Shown here: positions 34,826-43,408 of the stretch, in pieces
Layout: the number at the start of each line of letters is the position of its first letter
Position numbering within the stretch: the first letter of the stretch is position 1
From: an uncultured Halomonas sp.
GTDB lineage: Bacteria; Pseudomonadota; Gammaproteobacteria; Pseudomonadales; Halomonadaceae
Length of the DNA: 64,000 nucleotides
Direction of reading: 5' to 3'
Assembly: GCF_947490095.1 (NCBI RefSeq)
Contig: NZ_CANLFS010000002.1
Coordinates: forward strand, 186,001-250,000
The notes under the pieces: model-generated
What the model was told of the DNA's origin: nothing
Database searches by the model: none
The model's input: the letters and a program-made list of their open reading frames with translations, nothing else
Position numbers and translations under genes: made by a program

Positions 34826-36543
34826 TGCCGATCACGACGAATTCCCGGGCCCTGCTGGCGGGTCTCGCCCTGCTGGGCATGCCGCTGATGGCCAGCGCCC
34901 AGGCCGATATGCTGTCCAGCGGCACCACCGCGGGGCAGCAGCGCCAGGGCCAGGGCCAGGCGCAGCCACAGATCGATGACGCCCCCCGCGCCGACTGGGG
35001 CAGCGCCAACTATGGTGCCGGCCCCCGGCAGGAGCCGCCCAAGGCGGATATGGACTCGCTGCCCCCCTTCGGTGCCAACCTCTTCGAAGGCGGCTTTCGC
35101 GGCACCATGGCCGACGGGCTCAACCCCGATTACACCATCAAGCCCGGCGACCAGGTCACCCTGCGGGTCTGGGGGGCGGTGGAGCTCGACCAGCAGGTCT
35201 CGGTCGATGCCCAGGGCAATATCTTCGTTCCCACCATCGGCCCGCTGAGCGTGCAGGGCCTGAGCGGCGGGCAGCTGGATGCCAAGGTGCGCGGCGCCAT
35301 CCGCTCGGTGTACCCCGATGATGTCCAGGTCTATACCAACCTGCAGGGCGTTCAGCCGGTGGGGGTGTTCGTCACCGGTTATGTGGAGAGCCCGGGGCGC
35401 TATGCCGGCACGCCCAGCGATTCGCTGCTGTTCTTCCTGGACCAGGCCGGCGGCATCGACAACGAGCTGGGCAGCTACCGCGATATCCGCGTGATGCGAG
35501 GCAACCAGACCGTGGCCCGGGTCGATCTCTACGACTTCCTGCTCGACGGCCGCATATCACGCCCCCAGTTCCGCGATGGCGATACCATCGTGGTGGAAGA
35601 GCGCGGCCCGGCCATCGCCGTGGTGGGCGACGTCAAGCGCGAATACCGCTACGAACTCACCGGCCACCAGCTCAATGGCGCCGAGGTCGGCCGCCTGGCG
35701 CGTCAGCAGAGCGGCGTCTCCCATGTGCTGCTGCGCGGTGACCGTCCCGAGGGCCCGGTGGCCGAATACATGGCCCTGGATGAGTTCTATACCCGCTCGG
35801 TCTACAGCGGCGACGAGGTGCTGTTCAGCGCCGACCAGCGCGACGAGACCATCGTGGTGGAAGTGGAAGGCAGCTTCTATGGCCCGTCGCGCTATGCACT
35901 GCCCCGCAATGCGCGCCTCGGCGAACTGCTCGACGCCGTCGCCGTGCCCGAGGACATGACCAGCCTGCAGGACATCTCGATCAGCCGCATCGGCGTGGCC
36001 GAGCAGCAGAAGGAGGCCCTGGACAAGAGCCTGCGCCGCCTGGAGACCACCTACCTGGGCTTCCCCGCCCGCACCCCGGAGGAGGGCGAGATCCAGATTC
36101 GCCAGGCCGAGCTGATCGAGCGCTTCGTGGACAAGGCCGCCGAGGTCGAACCCACCGGCCGCCTGGTGGTCGCCCGCGCCGGCCGCGGCATCGTCGATGT
36201 GCGCCTGCAGGACGGCGATGTGATCACCATCCCCGAGACCAACGACGCCATCCTGCTCAGCGGTGAAATCGTGATGCCCCAGGCCGCGGTCTACACCCCC
36301 GGCATGTCGGTGGAAGACTACATCGAGCAGGCGGGCGGCTTCACCGACCGCGCCAACGAAGACGGCGTACTGGTCGCCCACCGCAACGGCGCCGTGGTTA
36401 ACGCCGACGACGCACACCTGCGCGCCGGCGACGAGATCCTCGTCCTCCCCCGCGCCCCGACCAGCAACATCGCCCTCGGCAAATCGATCACCCAGATGCT
36501 CTACCAGATCGCCGTCGCCACCAAGGTCGCACTCGACCTCTGA
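34825..36543 (+). CDS. kpsD: Capsule export outer-membrane protein KpsD-like
   Basis: The product is 572 residues, close to E. coli KpsD. A signal peptide ends at ASAQA. A polysaccharide-export domain (DYTIKPGDQVTLRVWGAVEL, FVPTIGPLSVQGLSGGQLDA) is followed by several SLBB-type repeats (GVFVTGYVESPGRYAGTPSD; YTPGMSVEDYIEQAGGF). It would form the periplasmic/outer-membrane channel of the ABC-dependent capsule pathway together with KpsE. GGAGG precedes the ATG. Confidence 0.92.
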   Translation: MPITTNSRALLAGLALLGMPLMASAQADMLSSGTTAGQQRQGQGQAQPQIDDAPRADWGSANYGAGPRQEPPKADMDSLPPFGANLFEGGFRGTMADGLNPDYTIKPGDQVTLRVWGAVELDQQVSVDAQGNIFVPTIGPLSVQGLSGGQLDAKVRGAIRSVYPDDVQVYTNLQGVQPVGVFVTGYVESPGRYAGTPSDSLLFFLDQAGGIDNELGSYRDIRVMRGNQTVARVDLYDFLLDGRISRPQFRDGDTIVVEERGPAIAVVGDVKREYRYELTGHQLNGAEVGRLARQQSGVSHVLLRGDRPEGPVAEYMALDEFYTRSVYSGDEVLFSADQRDETIVVEVEGSFYGPSRYALPRNARLGELLDAVAVPEDMTSLQDISISRIGVAEQQKEALDKSLRRLETTYLGFPARTPEEGEIQIRQAELIERFVDKAAEVEPTGRLVVARAGRGIVDVRLQDGDVITIPETNDAILLSGEIVMPQAAVYTPGMSVEDYIEQAGGFTDRANEDGVLVAHRNGAVVNADDAHLRAGDEILVLPRAPTSNIALGKSITQMLYQIAVATKVALDL

Positions 36544-36714
36544 CCGGGCTGCGCCCGAAGCTGGAAGAACGCCTGCTTCGCAGGCTTAAGCTGGAAGCTG
36601 GAAGAAAAACCCTTAAACCGATGTTGGGGTTGGGTTACTTCCAGCTTCCGGCTTCCAGGAGCGAAGCGACGCTCTTCCAGCTTGTCCCAACCGTTCACTA
36701 TCGACCAGAGACCA
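36544..36714. repeat. kpsD-kpsM spacer with hairpins and 7-bp repeats
   Basis: It contains GCCTGCTTCGCAGGC, a strong stem with a UUC(G) loop, then AAGCTGG-type 7-bp repeats on one strand, CTTCCAG-type repeats on the other, and the recurring GAGCGAAGCGACGCTC hairpin ahead of kpsM. The same parts recur after kpsT, kpsE, wecB and wecC. Confidence 0.85.
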
Positions 36715-37518
36715 ATGTCCCAATCCTCCGAAAGCTCCTCCCGCACCCCCTGGCAGGTCACGCGCAGCGTGTGGTACGCCATGTTCATGCGCGAGGCGAT
36801 CTCACGGACCATGTCCAACCGCATGGGCTGGTTCTGGATGATCGCGGAACCGCTGGCCTTCACCCTGATCATGGTGGGAATACGCGGCTTTATCCGCGGT
36901 GATCGCTTTATCGTCAACGCCGAGTTTATCCCCTGGATGATCGTCGGCATGATGGGCTTTTTCCTGATCCGCGAGGGCATGATGAAGGGCCTGGGCGCGG
37001 TAGATGCCAACAGCGCGCTGTTCGCCTATCGCCAGGTGCAACCCGTGGACCCGGTGCTGGTGCGCAACGTGCTGGAAGGCCTGCTGCGTACCTTCATCTT
37101 CATGCTGTTTGTCCTCGGGGCCCTACTGCTGGGCACGGATATCCTGCCCGATAATGGCATTCGCGCCATGGGCTGGTGGCTAAGCCTGTGGAGCCTGGGC
37201 CTCGGCCTGGGGCTGATCACCTCCGTGGCCGGCACCCTGGTGCCCGAGGTGGCAACGGTCATCAAGATGGTGAATATGCCGCTGCTGATCCTCTCCGGGG
37301 TCATCTTCCCGCTGAACCAGCTGCCGCACTTCCTGCTCGAGTACCTGATGTACAACCCCATCGTGCACGGCCTGGAGCTACTGCGCGCCGCCTTCTTCGA
37401 GGGCTACCAGGTAGTACACGGCACCAGCGCCTCCTACTTCTGGCGATTCACCCTGATCACCATCGCCATCGGCCTGGTGATGCACGTGCGGTTCAAGGAA
37501 AAGCTCAAGGCCAAGTAA
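36715..37518 (+). CDS. kpsM: Capsule ABC transporter permease KpsM-like
   Basis: The product is 267 residues from the ATG; a TTG eleven codons upstream is a possible alternative. It has six membrane spans with the ABC-2 pattern (FMREAISRTMSNRMGWFWMI, then AEPLAFTLIMVGIRGF). Late residues YNPIVHGLELLRAAFFEGY are typical of KpsM. It exports the finished capsule chain across the inner membrane with KpsT. Confidence 0.92.
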   Translation: MSQSSESSSRTPWQVTRSVWYAMFMREAISRTMSNRMGWFWMIAEPLAFTLIMVGIRGFIRGDRFIVNAEFIPWMIVGMMGFFLIREGMMKGLGAVDANSALFAYRQVQPVDPVLVRNVLEGLLRTFIFMLFVLGALLLGTDILPDNGIRAMGWWLSLWSLGLGLGLITSVAGTLVPEVATVIKMVNMPLLILSGVIFPLNQLPHFLLEYLMYNPIVHGLELLRAAFFEGYQVVHGTSASYFWRFTLITIAIGLVMHVRFKEKLKAK

Positions 37519-37757
<239 letters not shown>

Positions 37758-38753
37758 ATGATCCAAATTAACGGTCTCTACAAACGCTACCACCGCCAGC
37801 AGCGGGTTTACGACTGGGTGCTGGAGGATATCAATCTCACCATCCCCAAGGGCGTAAGCGTGGGGCTGCTGGGCCGCAACGGGGCGGGCAAGTCGACGCT
37901 GCTCAAGCTCATCGCCGGCATGGATACCCCCGACCGCGGGGAGATCCGCCGTGAATGCCGTGTCTCCTGGCCCATTGGCCTGGCGGGTGGCTTCCAGGGC
38001 AGCATGACCGGGCGCCAGAACGTCAAGTTCGTGGCCCGGGTGCACGGCGGGCGCTATAACGTTCGGGATATCATCGACAAGGTCGAGGCCTTCGCCGAGA
38101 TTGGCGATGCCTTCGATGAGCCGATCAAGACCTACTCCAGCGGCATGCGGGCCCGCCTGAATTTCGGCCTCTCCCTGGCGTTCGATTTCGACGTCTACCT
38201 CTCCGACGAGGCCACCTCAGTGGGCGATCGCGCCTTCAAGGCCAAGGCCACCGAGGCCTTCAAGGAGAAGGTGGGCCAGGCCAGCCTGATCATGGTCAGC
38301 CACGGCGAGGGCATCCTGAAGGATCTCTGCCAGGCCGGCATCTACCTGCAAGGCGGCCGCGCCACCTGGTACGACGATATCAACGACGCCATCGCCGCCT
38401 ACCATGACGAGACCGACGCCGCCCGGGAAGCCAGCGGCACGGCACCTAAACCCGTCGCCAAGCCCGCCCCCAAGCCATCGGGAGCCAAGCCGGCGGCGAA
38501 GGAAGAGGGCGCCAAGCCCGCTCCCGCCGAGGTCGACATCCCCGACGAACTCACCCTGCCAGAAGCCAAAAAGCAGCTACGTCAGCGCAAGGCCGAGTTC
38601 GACACCGCCAAGGCCGCCTTCGAGCAAGCCCAGGCCGACGACCTCATCCCCCGCGAGCGCATCGTCTACGGCGACGAATTCCGCGCCGCCCGGGAACGAC
38701 TGCACGCAGCACGGCGTAGGGTGCAGGCGCTGCAGCCGCCGCAGGACGATTGA
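37758..38753 (+). CDS. kpsT: Capsule ABC transporter ATPase KpsT with C-terminal extension
   Basis: The product is 331 residues; KpsT proteins are usually about 220. The ATPase part (1-225) has GRNGAGKST (Walker A), SSGMRARLNF (signature) and YLSDEATSVGD (Walker B). It is followed by an Ala/Pro/Lys linker (TAPKPVAKPAPKPSGAKPAA) and a helical tail (LPEAKKQLRQRKAEFDTAKA). The tail may bind another export or synthesis protein. The gene is otherwise normal and works with KpsM. Confidence 0.92.
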   Translation: MIQINGLYKRYHRQQRVYDWVLEDINLTIPKGVSVGLLGRNGAGKSTLLKLIAGMDTPDRGEIRRECRVSWPIGLAGGFQGSMTGRQNVKFVARVHGGRYNVRDIIDKVEAFAEIGDAFDEPIKTYSSGMRARLNFGLSLAFDFDVYLSDEATSVGDRAFKAKATEAFKEKVGQASLIMVSHGEGILKDLCQAGIYLQGGRATWYDDINDAIAAYHDETDAAREASGTAPKPVAKPAPKPSGAKPAAKEEGAKPAPAEVDIPDELTLPEAKKQLRQRKAEFDTAKAAFEQAQADDLIPRERIVYGDEFRAARERLHAARRRVQALQPPQDD

Positions 38754-38947
38754 GCGCTCGCTCCTTACAAGCGCGAAGCGACGCTCACCCCTCACCAGCC
38801 GCGAAGCGACGCTCTTCCAGCTTTAGCACCGTATCGCCCGATAAATTGGGCTGAAGTTGGGGTTACTTCCAGCTTCCAGCTTCCAGGAGCGAAGCGACGC
38901 TCTTCCAGCTTTAGTCACCTCCCACCAGCGAAGCGCTAATACATAAA
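38754..38947. repeat. kpsT-kpsE spacer with capsule hairpin/7-bp repeats
   Basis: Three copies of the GCGAAGCGACGCTC block and a run of CTTCCAG units (TTCCAGCTTCCAGCTTCCAG) lie between kpsT and kpsE. No gene is seen. Confidence 0.85.
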
Positions 38948-40030
38948 ATGAAACACTTCATCAAATCCCAGCCTCACTGGGCCGCGGCCCTGCTCGCCAT
39001 CATCCTGGTCTGCTTCTACTGGTTTGTCTGGGCCGAGGATCGCTACCTCTCCCGTGCCACCGTGGTGTTGGAGAGCCCCCAGATCGCCCAGCCGGACATC
39101 AGCTTCTCTTCCCTGTTGACCGGGGCCTCGGGAGACAAGGACCTGCTGCTGCTGCGGGAATATCTGCTCTCGGTGGATATGCTCAAGCGCGTGCAGGAGG
39201 AGCTGGACTTCCGCCAGCACTACAGCGAGAACGGCGATATCTTCGCCCGCCTGCACAACGCCGAGGCGCCCATCGAGGACCTGCACAAGTACTATCTGCG
39301 CCGGGTGACCGTGGAGATGGATGACTATGCCGGGGTGCTCAACGTCGAGGTGCAGGGCTATACGCCGGAGTTTGCCCACCAGATGGTGCAGCTGCTGCTG
39401 GAGGCGGGCGAGGCCCATATGAATGACATGGGGCAGCGCCTCGCCTTCGAGCAGGTGGAATTCCTGGAGGAGCAACTGCACCGCCTGGAAGACCGCCTCG
39501 ACGAGGCCCGCGCCGAACTGCTGGAGTTCCAGAACCGGGAAGGGCTGGTCTCGCCCACCAGCACCGTGGAGAGCATCAACCAGGTGGTCGCCACCCTGGA
39601 AGGGGAGCTTGCCAGCGTGCAGGCCCAGCGCCAGGCGCTCTCCAGCTACCAGAGCTCACAGTCGGCCGACATGCGCCGGGTGCAGTCCCAGGTTGACGCC
39701 CTGCGCGAGCAGATCGAACAGCAGCGCGACCGCCTGGCCCAGGCCACCGGCGAATCGCTCAACCGCATCTCCTCGCAGTACGAGACCCTCGAGCTCAAGG
39801 CCAAGTTCGCCCAGGAAACCTACTCCAGCGCCCTGGCCGCCCTGGAGAACACCCGCCTGGAAGCCGCCCGCAAGCTCAAGCAGGTCAGCGTACTGCAGAG
39901 CCCGCTATTCCCGGAATACGCCACCCGCCCGGAACGGCTCTACAACGCCACGATCTTCGCCATCGTCGTGCTGTTCCTGTCGCTCATCGCCAGCATGATG
40001 GTGCTGATTATTCGCGACCACCGCGACTGA
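38948..40030 (+). CDS. kpsE: Capsule export inner-membrane protein KpsE-like
   Basis: The product is 360 residues. A membrane span (12-30) near the N-terminus and one near the C-terminus (about 335-355) flank a periplasmic part rich in coiled coil (EFLEEQLHRLEDRLDEARAE; QVDALREQIEQQRDRLAQAT). This is the polysaccharide co-polymerase layout of KpsE. It links KpsMT to the KpsD channel. Confidence 0.9.
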   Translation: MKHFIKSQPHWAAALLAIILVCFYWFVWAEDRYLSRATVVLESPQIAQPDISFSSLLTGASGDKDLLLLREYLLSVDMLKRVQEELDFRQHYSENGDIFARLHNAEAPIEDLHKYYLRRVTVEMDDYAGVLNVEVQGYTPEFAHQMVQLLLEAGEAHMNDMGQRLAFEQVEFLEEQLHRLEDRLDEARAELLEFQNREGLVSPTSTVESINQVVATLEGELASVQAQRQALSSYQSSQSADMRRVQSQVDALREQIEQQRDRLAQATGESLNRISSQYETLELKAKFAQETYSSALAALENTRLEAARKLKQVSVLQSPLFPEYATRPERLYNATIFAIVVLFLSLIASMMVLIIRDHRD

Positions 40031-40225
40031 TACGGGCTTCGCCCGGCCCAAGCTGGAAGAGCGTCGCTTCGCTCCTGGAAGCCGGAAGCCGGAAGCCGGA
40101 AGCCGGAAGCTGGAAGTAACCCCAACACCATCATCGGTTTAAGGGTTTTCTTCCAGCTTCAAGCTTCAAGCTTCCAGCTTGGGTGACTTCCAGCTTTCAT
40201 TTATTCACCATTCACCACAGATGCC
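40031..40225. repeat. kpsE downstream spacer: hairpins and GGAAGCC array
   Basis: It starts with ACGGGCTTCGCCCG (UUCG-type hairpin), then GAGCGTCGCTTCGCTC, about five copies of GGAAGCC at 40076-40110, and later CTTCAAG/CTTCCAG runs. No gene is seen. Confidence 0.85.
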
Positions 40226-40672
40226 ATGACCAACCTAGAACTTCTCGAATCCTCGGAGCTGTTCGATGCCGAGTGGTATCTCGAGCGCTATCCCGATGTA
40301 AGGGCGCTGAGCTTGACGCCGGCACAGCATTTCCTGAAATACGGCTGGCGGATGAACCGCAGCCCCGGGCCTGGCTTTTCCACGCCGGCCTACCTCGAGC
40401 AGTATCCGGATATCCGCAAGGCGGGGATCAACCCCGTGCTGCACTATCTGAACCATGGCCAGACGGAAGGGCGCAAGGCCCAGCCGGTGGGCCAGGCCAG
40501 CGTGCCGGTGGCGGCACCGCTGCCCGCGGATATGCCCCAGGAGCCCCCCGCCGAGGCGCTGCCCAGCGATCCCGCGCAGCGGACCGAGCGCCAGCTCGCC
40601 CACACTCAACAGCTGTTGGAACACTATTACCATCGCAGCCGAGAACTGGAGTTCCGCCTGCAAGGCCTATGA
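40226..40672 (+). CDS. Small 'YPDV-repeat' protein of the capsule locus
   Basis: The product is 148 residues. Two tandem motifs are visible: [14 protein letters not shown]...[13 protein letters not shown] and [20 protein letters not shown] followed by NHGQTEGR. The same pair ends the 447-residue protein at 53420. Such motifs occur in glycosyltransferase-linked proteins, but I do not know their function. A Pro/Ala linker and a short helix ([20 protein letters not shown]) follow. There is no signal peptide. Confidence 0.7.
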   Translation: MTNLELLESSELFDAEWYLERYPDVRALSLTPAQHFLKYGWRMNRSPGPGFSTPAYLEQYPDIRKAGINPVLHYLNHGQTEGRKAQPVGQASVPVAAPLPADMPQEPPAEALPSDPAQRTERQLAHTQQLLEHYYHRSRELEFRLQGL

Positions 40673-40710
40673 TGCGCCACTTGCACCCCTTGATCACGAC
40701 AGGAAAACCT

Positions 40711-41838
40711 ATGAAAGTCCTTACCGTTTTCGGTACCCGCCCCGAGGCCATCAAGATGGCGCCCCTCGCCCTGCAACTGGCCGATGACGAGCGCTTCGAT
40801 GCCCGCGTCTGCGTTACCGCCCAGCACCGCGAGATGCTCGACCAGGTACTGGGCCTGTTCGAGCTGACCCCGGATTATGACCTCGACCTGATGACGCCCG
40901 GCCAGGATCTCAACGACGTCACCACCGGCATCCTGCAGGGCCTCAAGGGCGTGTTAAGCGACTTTCAGCCGGATATCGTGCTGGTACATGGCGACACCGC
41001 CACCACCTTCGCTTCCACCCTGGCCGCCTACTATCAGCAGATCCCCGTGGGCCATGTGGAGGCGGGGCTACGCACCGGTAATCTTTACTCGCCGTGGCCG
41101 GAAGAAGGCAACCGCAAGCTGACCGGGGCGCTGGCCGCCGTGCATTTTGCGCCCACCGAGACCTCTCGCAACAACTTGCTGGAAGAGGGCGTGGCCCCGG
41201 CCACGGTGCACGTGACCGGCAATACCGTGGTCGACGCCCTGCTGGACGTGACCGCCAAGCTGAACACCAACAGCGCGCTTTCCGCCGAGCTGGGCGCGAA
41301 TTTCCCCATGCTGGAGGAGGGCAGGCGGCTGATTCTGGTCACCGGCCACCGCCGCGAAAGCTTCGGCGGCGGCTTCGAGCGCATCTGCCAGGCGCTGGCC
41401 GCGACCGCCAAGGCGCATCCGGATACCCAGATCCTCTACCCGATGCACCTCAACCCCAACGTGCGTGAGCCGGTCAACCGCCTGCTGGCCGATATCGAGA
41501 ACGTTCACCTGATCGAGCCCCAGGACTACCTGCCGTTCGTCTACCTGATGAACCGCGCGCATATCATCCTCACCGACTCCGGTGGCATTCAGGAAGAAGC
41601 CCCCAGCCTCGGCAAGCCGGTACTGGTCATGCGCGACACCACCGAACGTCCCGAAGCCGTGGAAGCCGGCACCGTCAAGCTTGTCGGCACCGACGTTGGC
41701 ACCATGACCGGCGAACTCACCCGCCTGCTCACCGACCAGGCCGCCTACGATGCCATGAGCTACGCCCACAACCCCTACGGCGACGGCAAGGCCTGCCAGC
41801 GGATACGCGACGCCCTCGCTTCGCGTGGTGAGGAGTAA
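40711..41838 (+). CDS. wecB: UDP-N-acetylglucosamine 2-epimerase
   Basis: The product is 375 residues from the ATG preceded by AGGA. Blocks [67 protein letters not shown] and [20 protein letters not shown] are all conserved. It converts UDP-GlcNAc to UDP-ManNAc in the cytoplasm. WecC follows, so the locus makes UDP-ManNAcA for the capsule. Confidence 0.95.
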   Translation: MKVLTVFGTRPEAIKMAPLALQLADDERFDARVCVTAQHREMLDQVLGLFELTPDYDLDLMTPGQDLNDVTTGILQGLKGVLSDFQPDIVLVHGDTATTFASTLAAYYQQIPVGHVEAGLRTGNLYSPWPEEGNRKLTGALAAVHFAPTETSRNNLLEEGVAPATVHVTGNTVVDALLDVTAKLNTNSALSAELGANFPMLEEGRRLILVTGHRRESFGGGFERICQALAATAKAHPDTQILYPMHLNPNVREPVNRLLADIENVHLIEPQDYLPFVYLMNRAHIILTDSGGIQEEAPSLGKPVLVMRDTTERPEAVEAGTVKLVGTDVGTMTGELTRLLTDQAAYDAMSYAHNPYGDGKACQRIRDALASRGEE

Positions 41839-41993
41839 GCGCCGCTTTGCGGCTGGTGAGGGGGTAGGGGTTACCCCTCACTCCTCACACCTCCCGGCGC
41901 AGCCGGGCTGGGTTTGGGGTTACTTCCAGCTTCCAGCTTCCAGGAGCGTAGCGACGCTCTTCCAGCTTTAGTCACCTACTCATCGGAAACACC
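41839..41993. repeat. wecB-wecC spacer with capsule hairpin/7-bp repeats
   Basis: It holds a GCCGCTTTGCGGC hairpin, a CCCGGCGCAGCCGGG hairpin, CTTCCAG repeats and the GAGCGTAGCGACGCTC block. Confidence 0.82.
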
Positions 41994-43274
41994 ATGCAAT
42001 TCAACACCATCTCCATGATCGGCCTGGGCTACATCGGCCTGCCTACCGCCGCCGTTTTCGCCTCTCGCAAGCACAACGTGATCGGGGTCGATGTTAACCC
42101 CAGCGCCGTGGAAACCATCAACCGCGGCGAGATCCATATCGTCGAGCCCGAGCTGGATATGGTGGTACATGCCGCCGTTAGCGAAGGCTATCTGCGCGCC
42201 ACCACCACGCCGGAGCCCGCCGATGCCTTTATGGTGGCGGTGCCCACGCCTTTTCATACCGATGAGAACGGCCAGCACCACCAGGCCGACCTGAGCTATA
42301 TCCAGGCCGCGGCGCGCAATATCGCGCCGGTGCTCGAGCCCGGCAACCTGGTGGTGCTGGAATCCACCAGCCCGGTGGGGGCCACCGAGCAGATGGCGGA
42401 ATGGCTGGCCGAGGCCCGGCCGGACCTCACCTTCCCCCAGACCCACGGCGAGGCCTCGGACATCCGCATCGCCCACTGCCCCGAGCGGGTGCTGCCCGGC
42501 CATGTGATCCGCGAACTGGTAGAGAATGATCGCGTGATCGGCGGCATGACCCCGCGCTGCGCCGAGGTAGCCTGCGAGCTTTACAAGCTCGTGGTCGAAG
42601 GGGAGTGCGTGCCCACCACCGCCCGCACCGCCGAGATGGCCAAGCTCACCGAGAACAGCTTTCGCGACGTGAACATCGCCTTCGCCAATGAGCTTTCCAC
42701 CATTGCCCATGAGCTGGATATCAATGTGTGGGAGCTGATCGCCCTGGCCAACCGCCACCCGCGGGTCAATATCCTGAGCCCGGGTGCCGGCGTGGGCGGC
42801 CACTGCATCGCCGTGGATCCCTGGTTTATCGTCGGCGCCTGCCCGGAGCAGGCCAAGCTCATCCGCGCCGCTCGCGAGGTGAACGACGACAAGCCCGAGT
42901 GGGTACTGCAGCGGGTGAATGGTGCGCTTGAGCACTATCACCGTGAATACCCCCAGGCGCGGCGCAGCGACCTGACCGTGGCCTGCCTCGGCATTGCCTT
43001 CAAGCCGGATATCGACGACCTGCGCGAAAGCCCCGCCCTGGGCATCGCCCACAAGATCGCCGGTCTCGGCTGCCGCCTGCAGGTGGTAGAGCCCAATATC
43101 GACGAGCTGCCGACAAGCCTGCAGCAAGGCAATGTCGAACTCACCAGCCTCGACGAAGCCCTCACCCAGGCCGACGTGATCTGCATACTGGTCAAGCACA
43201 AGCCCTTTATCGAACAAACCGACGCCGTACGCGCCAAGGCAAGCGTTATCGACGCCGTTGGTCTGCTGGGGTAA
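41994..43274 (+). CDS. wecC: UDP-N-acetyl-D-mannosamine dehydrogenase
   Basis: The product is 426 residues. An NAD-binding start (ISMIGLGYIGLPTAAVFASR) is followed by VPTPFHTDENGQHHQADLSY, ESTSPVGATEQM, HCPERVLPGH, the catalytic Cys region GAGVGGHCIAVDPWFIV and IAFKPDIDDLRESPAL. It oxidises UDP-ManNAc to UDP-ManNAcA. This supports a uronic-acid-containing capsule. Confidence 0.95.
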   Translation: MQFNTISMIGLGYIGLPTAAVFASRKHNVIGVDVNPSAVETINRGEIHIVEPELDMVVHAAVSEGYLRATTTPEPADAFMVAVPTPFHTDENGQHHQADLSYIQAAARNIAPVLEPGNLVVLESTSPVGATEQMAEWLAEARPDLTFPQTHGEASDIRIAHCPERVLPGHVIRELVENDRVIGGMTPRCAEVACELYKLVVEGECVPTTARTAEMAKLTENSFRDVNIAFANELSTIAHELDINVWELIALANRHPRVNILSPGAGVGGHCIAVDPWFIVGACPEQAKLIRAAREVNDDKPEWVLQRVNGALEHYHREYPQARRSDLTVACLGIAFKPDIDDLRESPALGIAHKIAGLGCRLQVVEPNIDELPTSLQQGNVELTSLDEALTQADVICILVKHKPFIEQTDAVRAKASVIDAVGLLG

Positions 43275-43408
43275 GCGCTTCGTTTGTGAATTGTTAATCG
43301 TGAATAGTGAATAGAGAGCGCGCTTCGCTTGGGAGGGGTTGGGGTTACTTCCAGCTTCCAAGAGCGAAGCGACGCTCTTCCAGCTTTAATATTACTCATT
43401 GGACACCC
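43275..43408. repeat. wecC downstream spacer with capsule repeats
   Basis: It holds GTGAATAGTGAATAG repeats, then CTTCCAG units and the GAGCGAAGCGACGCTC block before the next start codon. It is the last spacer of this kind. Confidence 0.8.
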
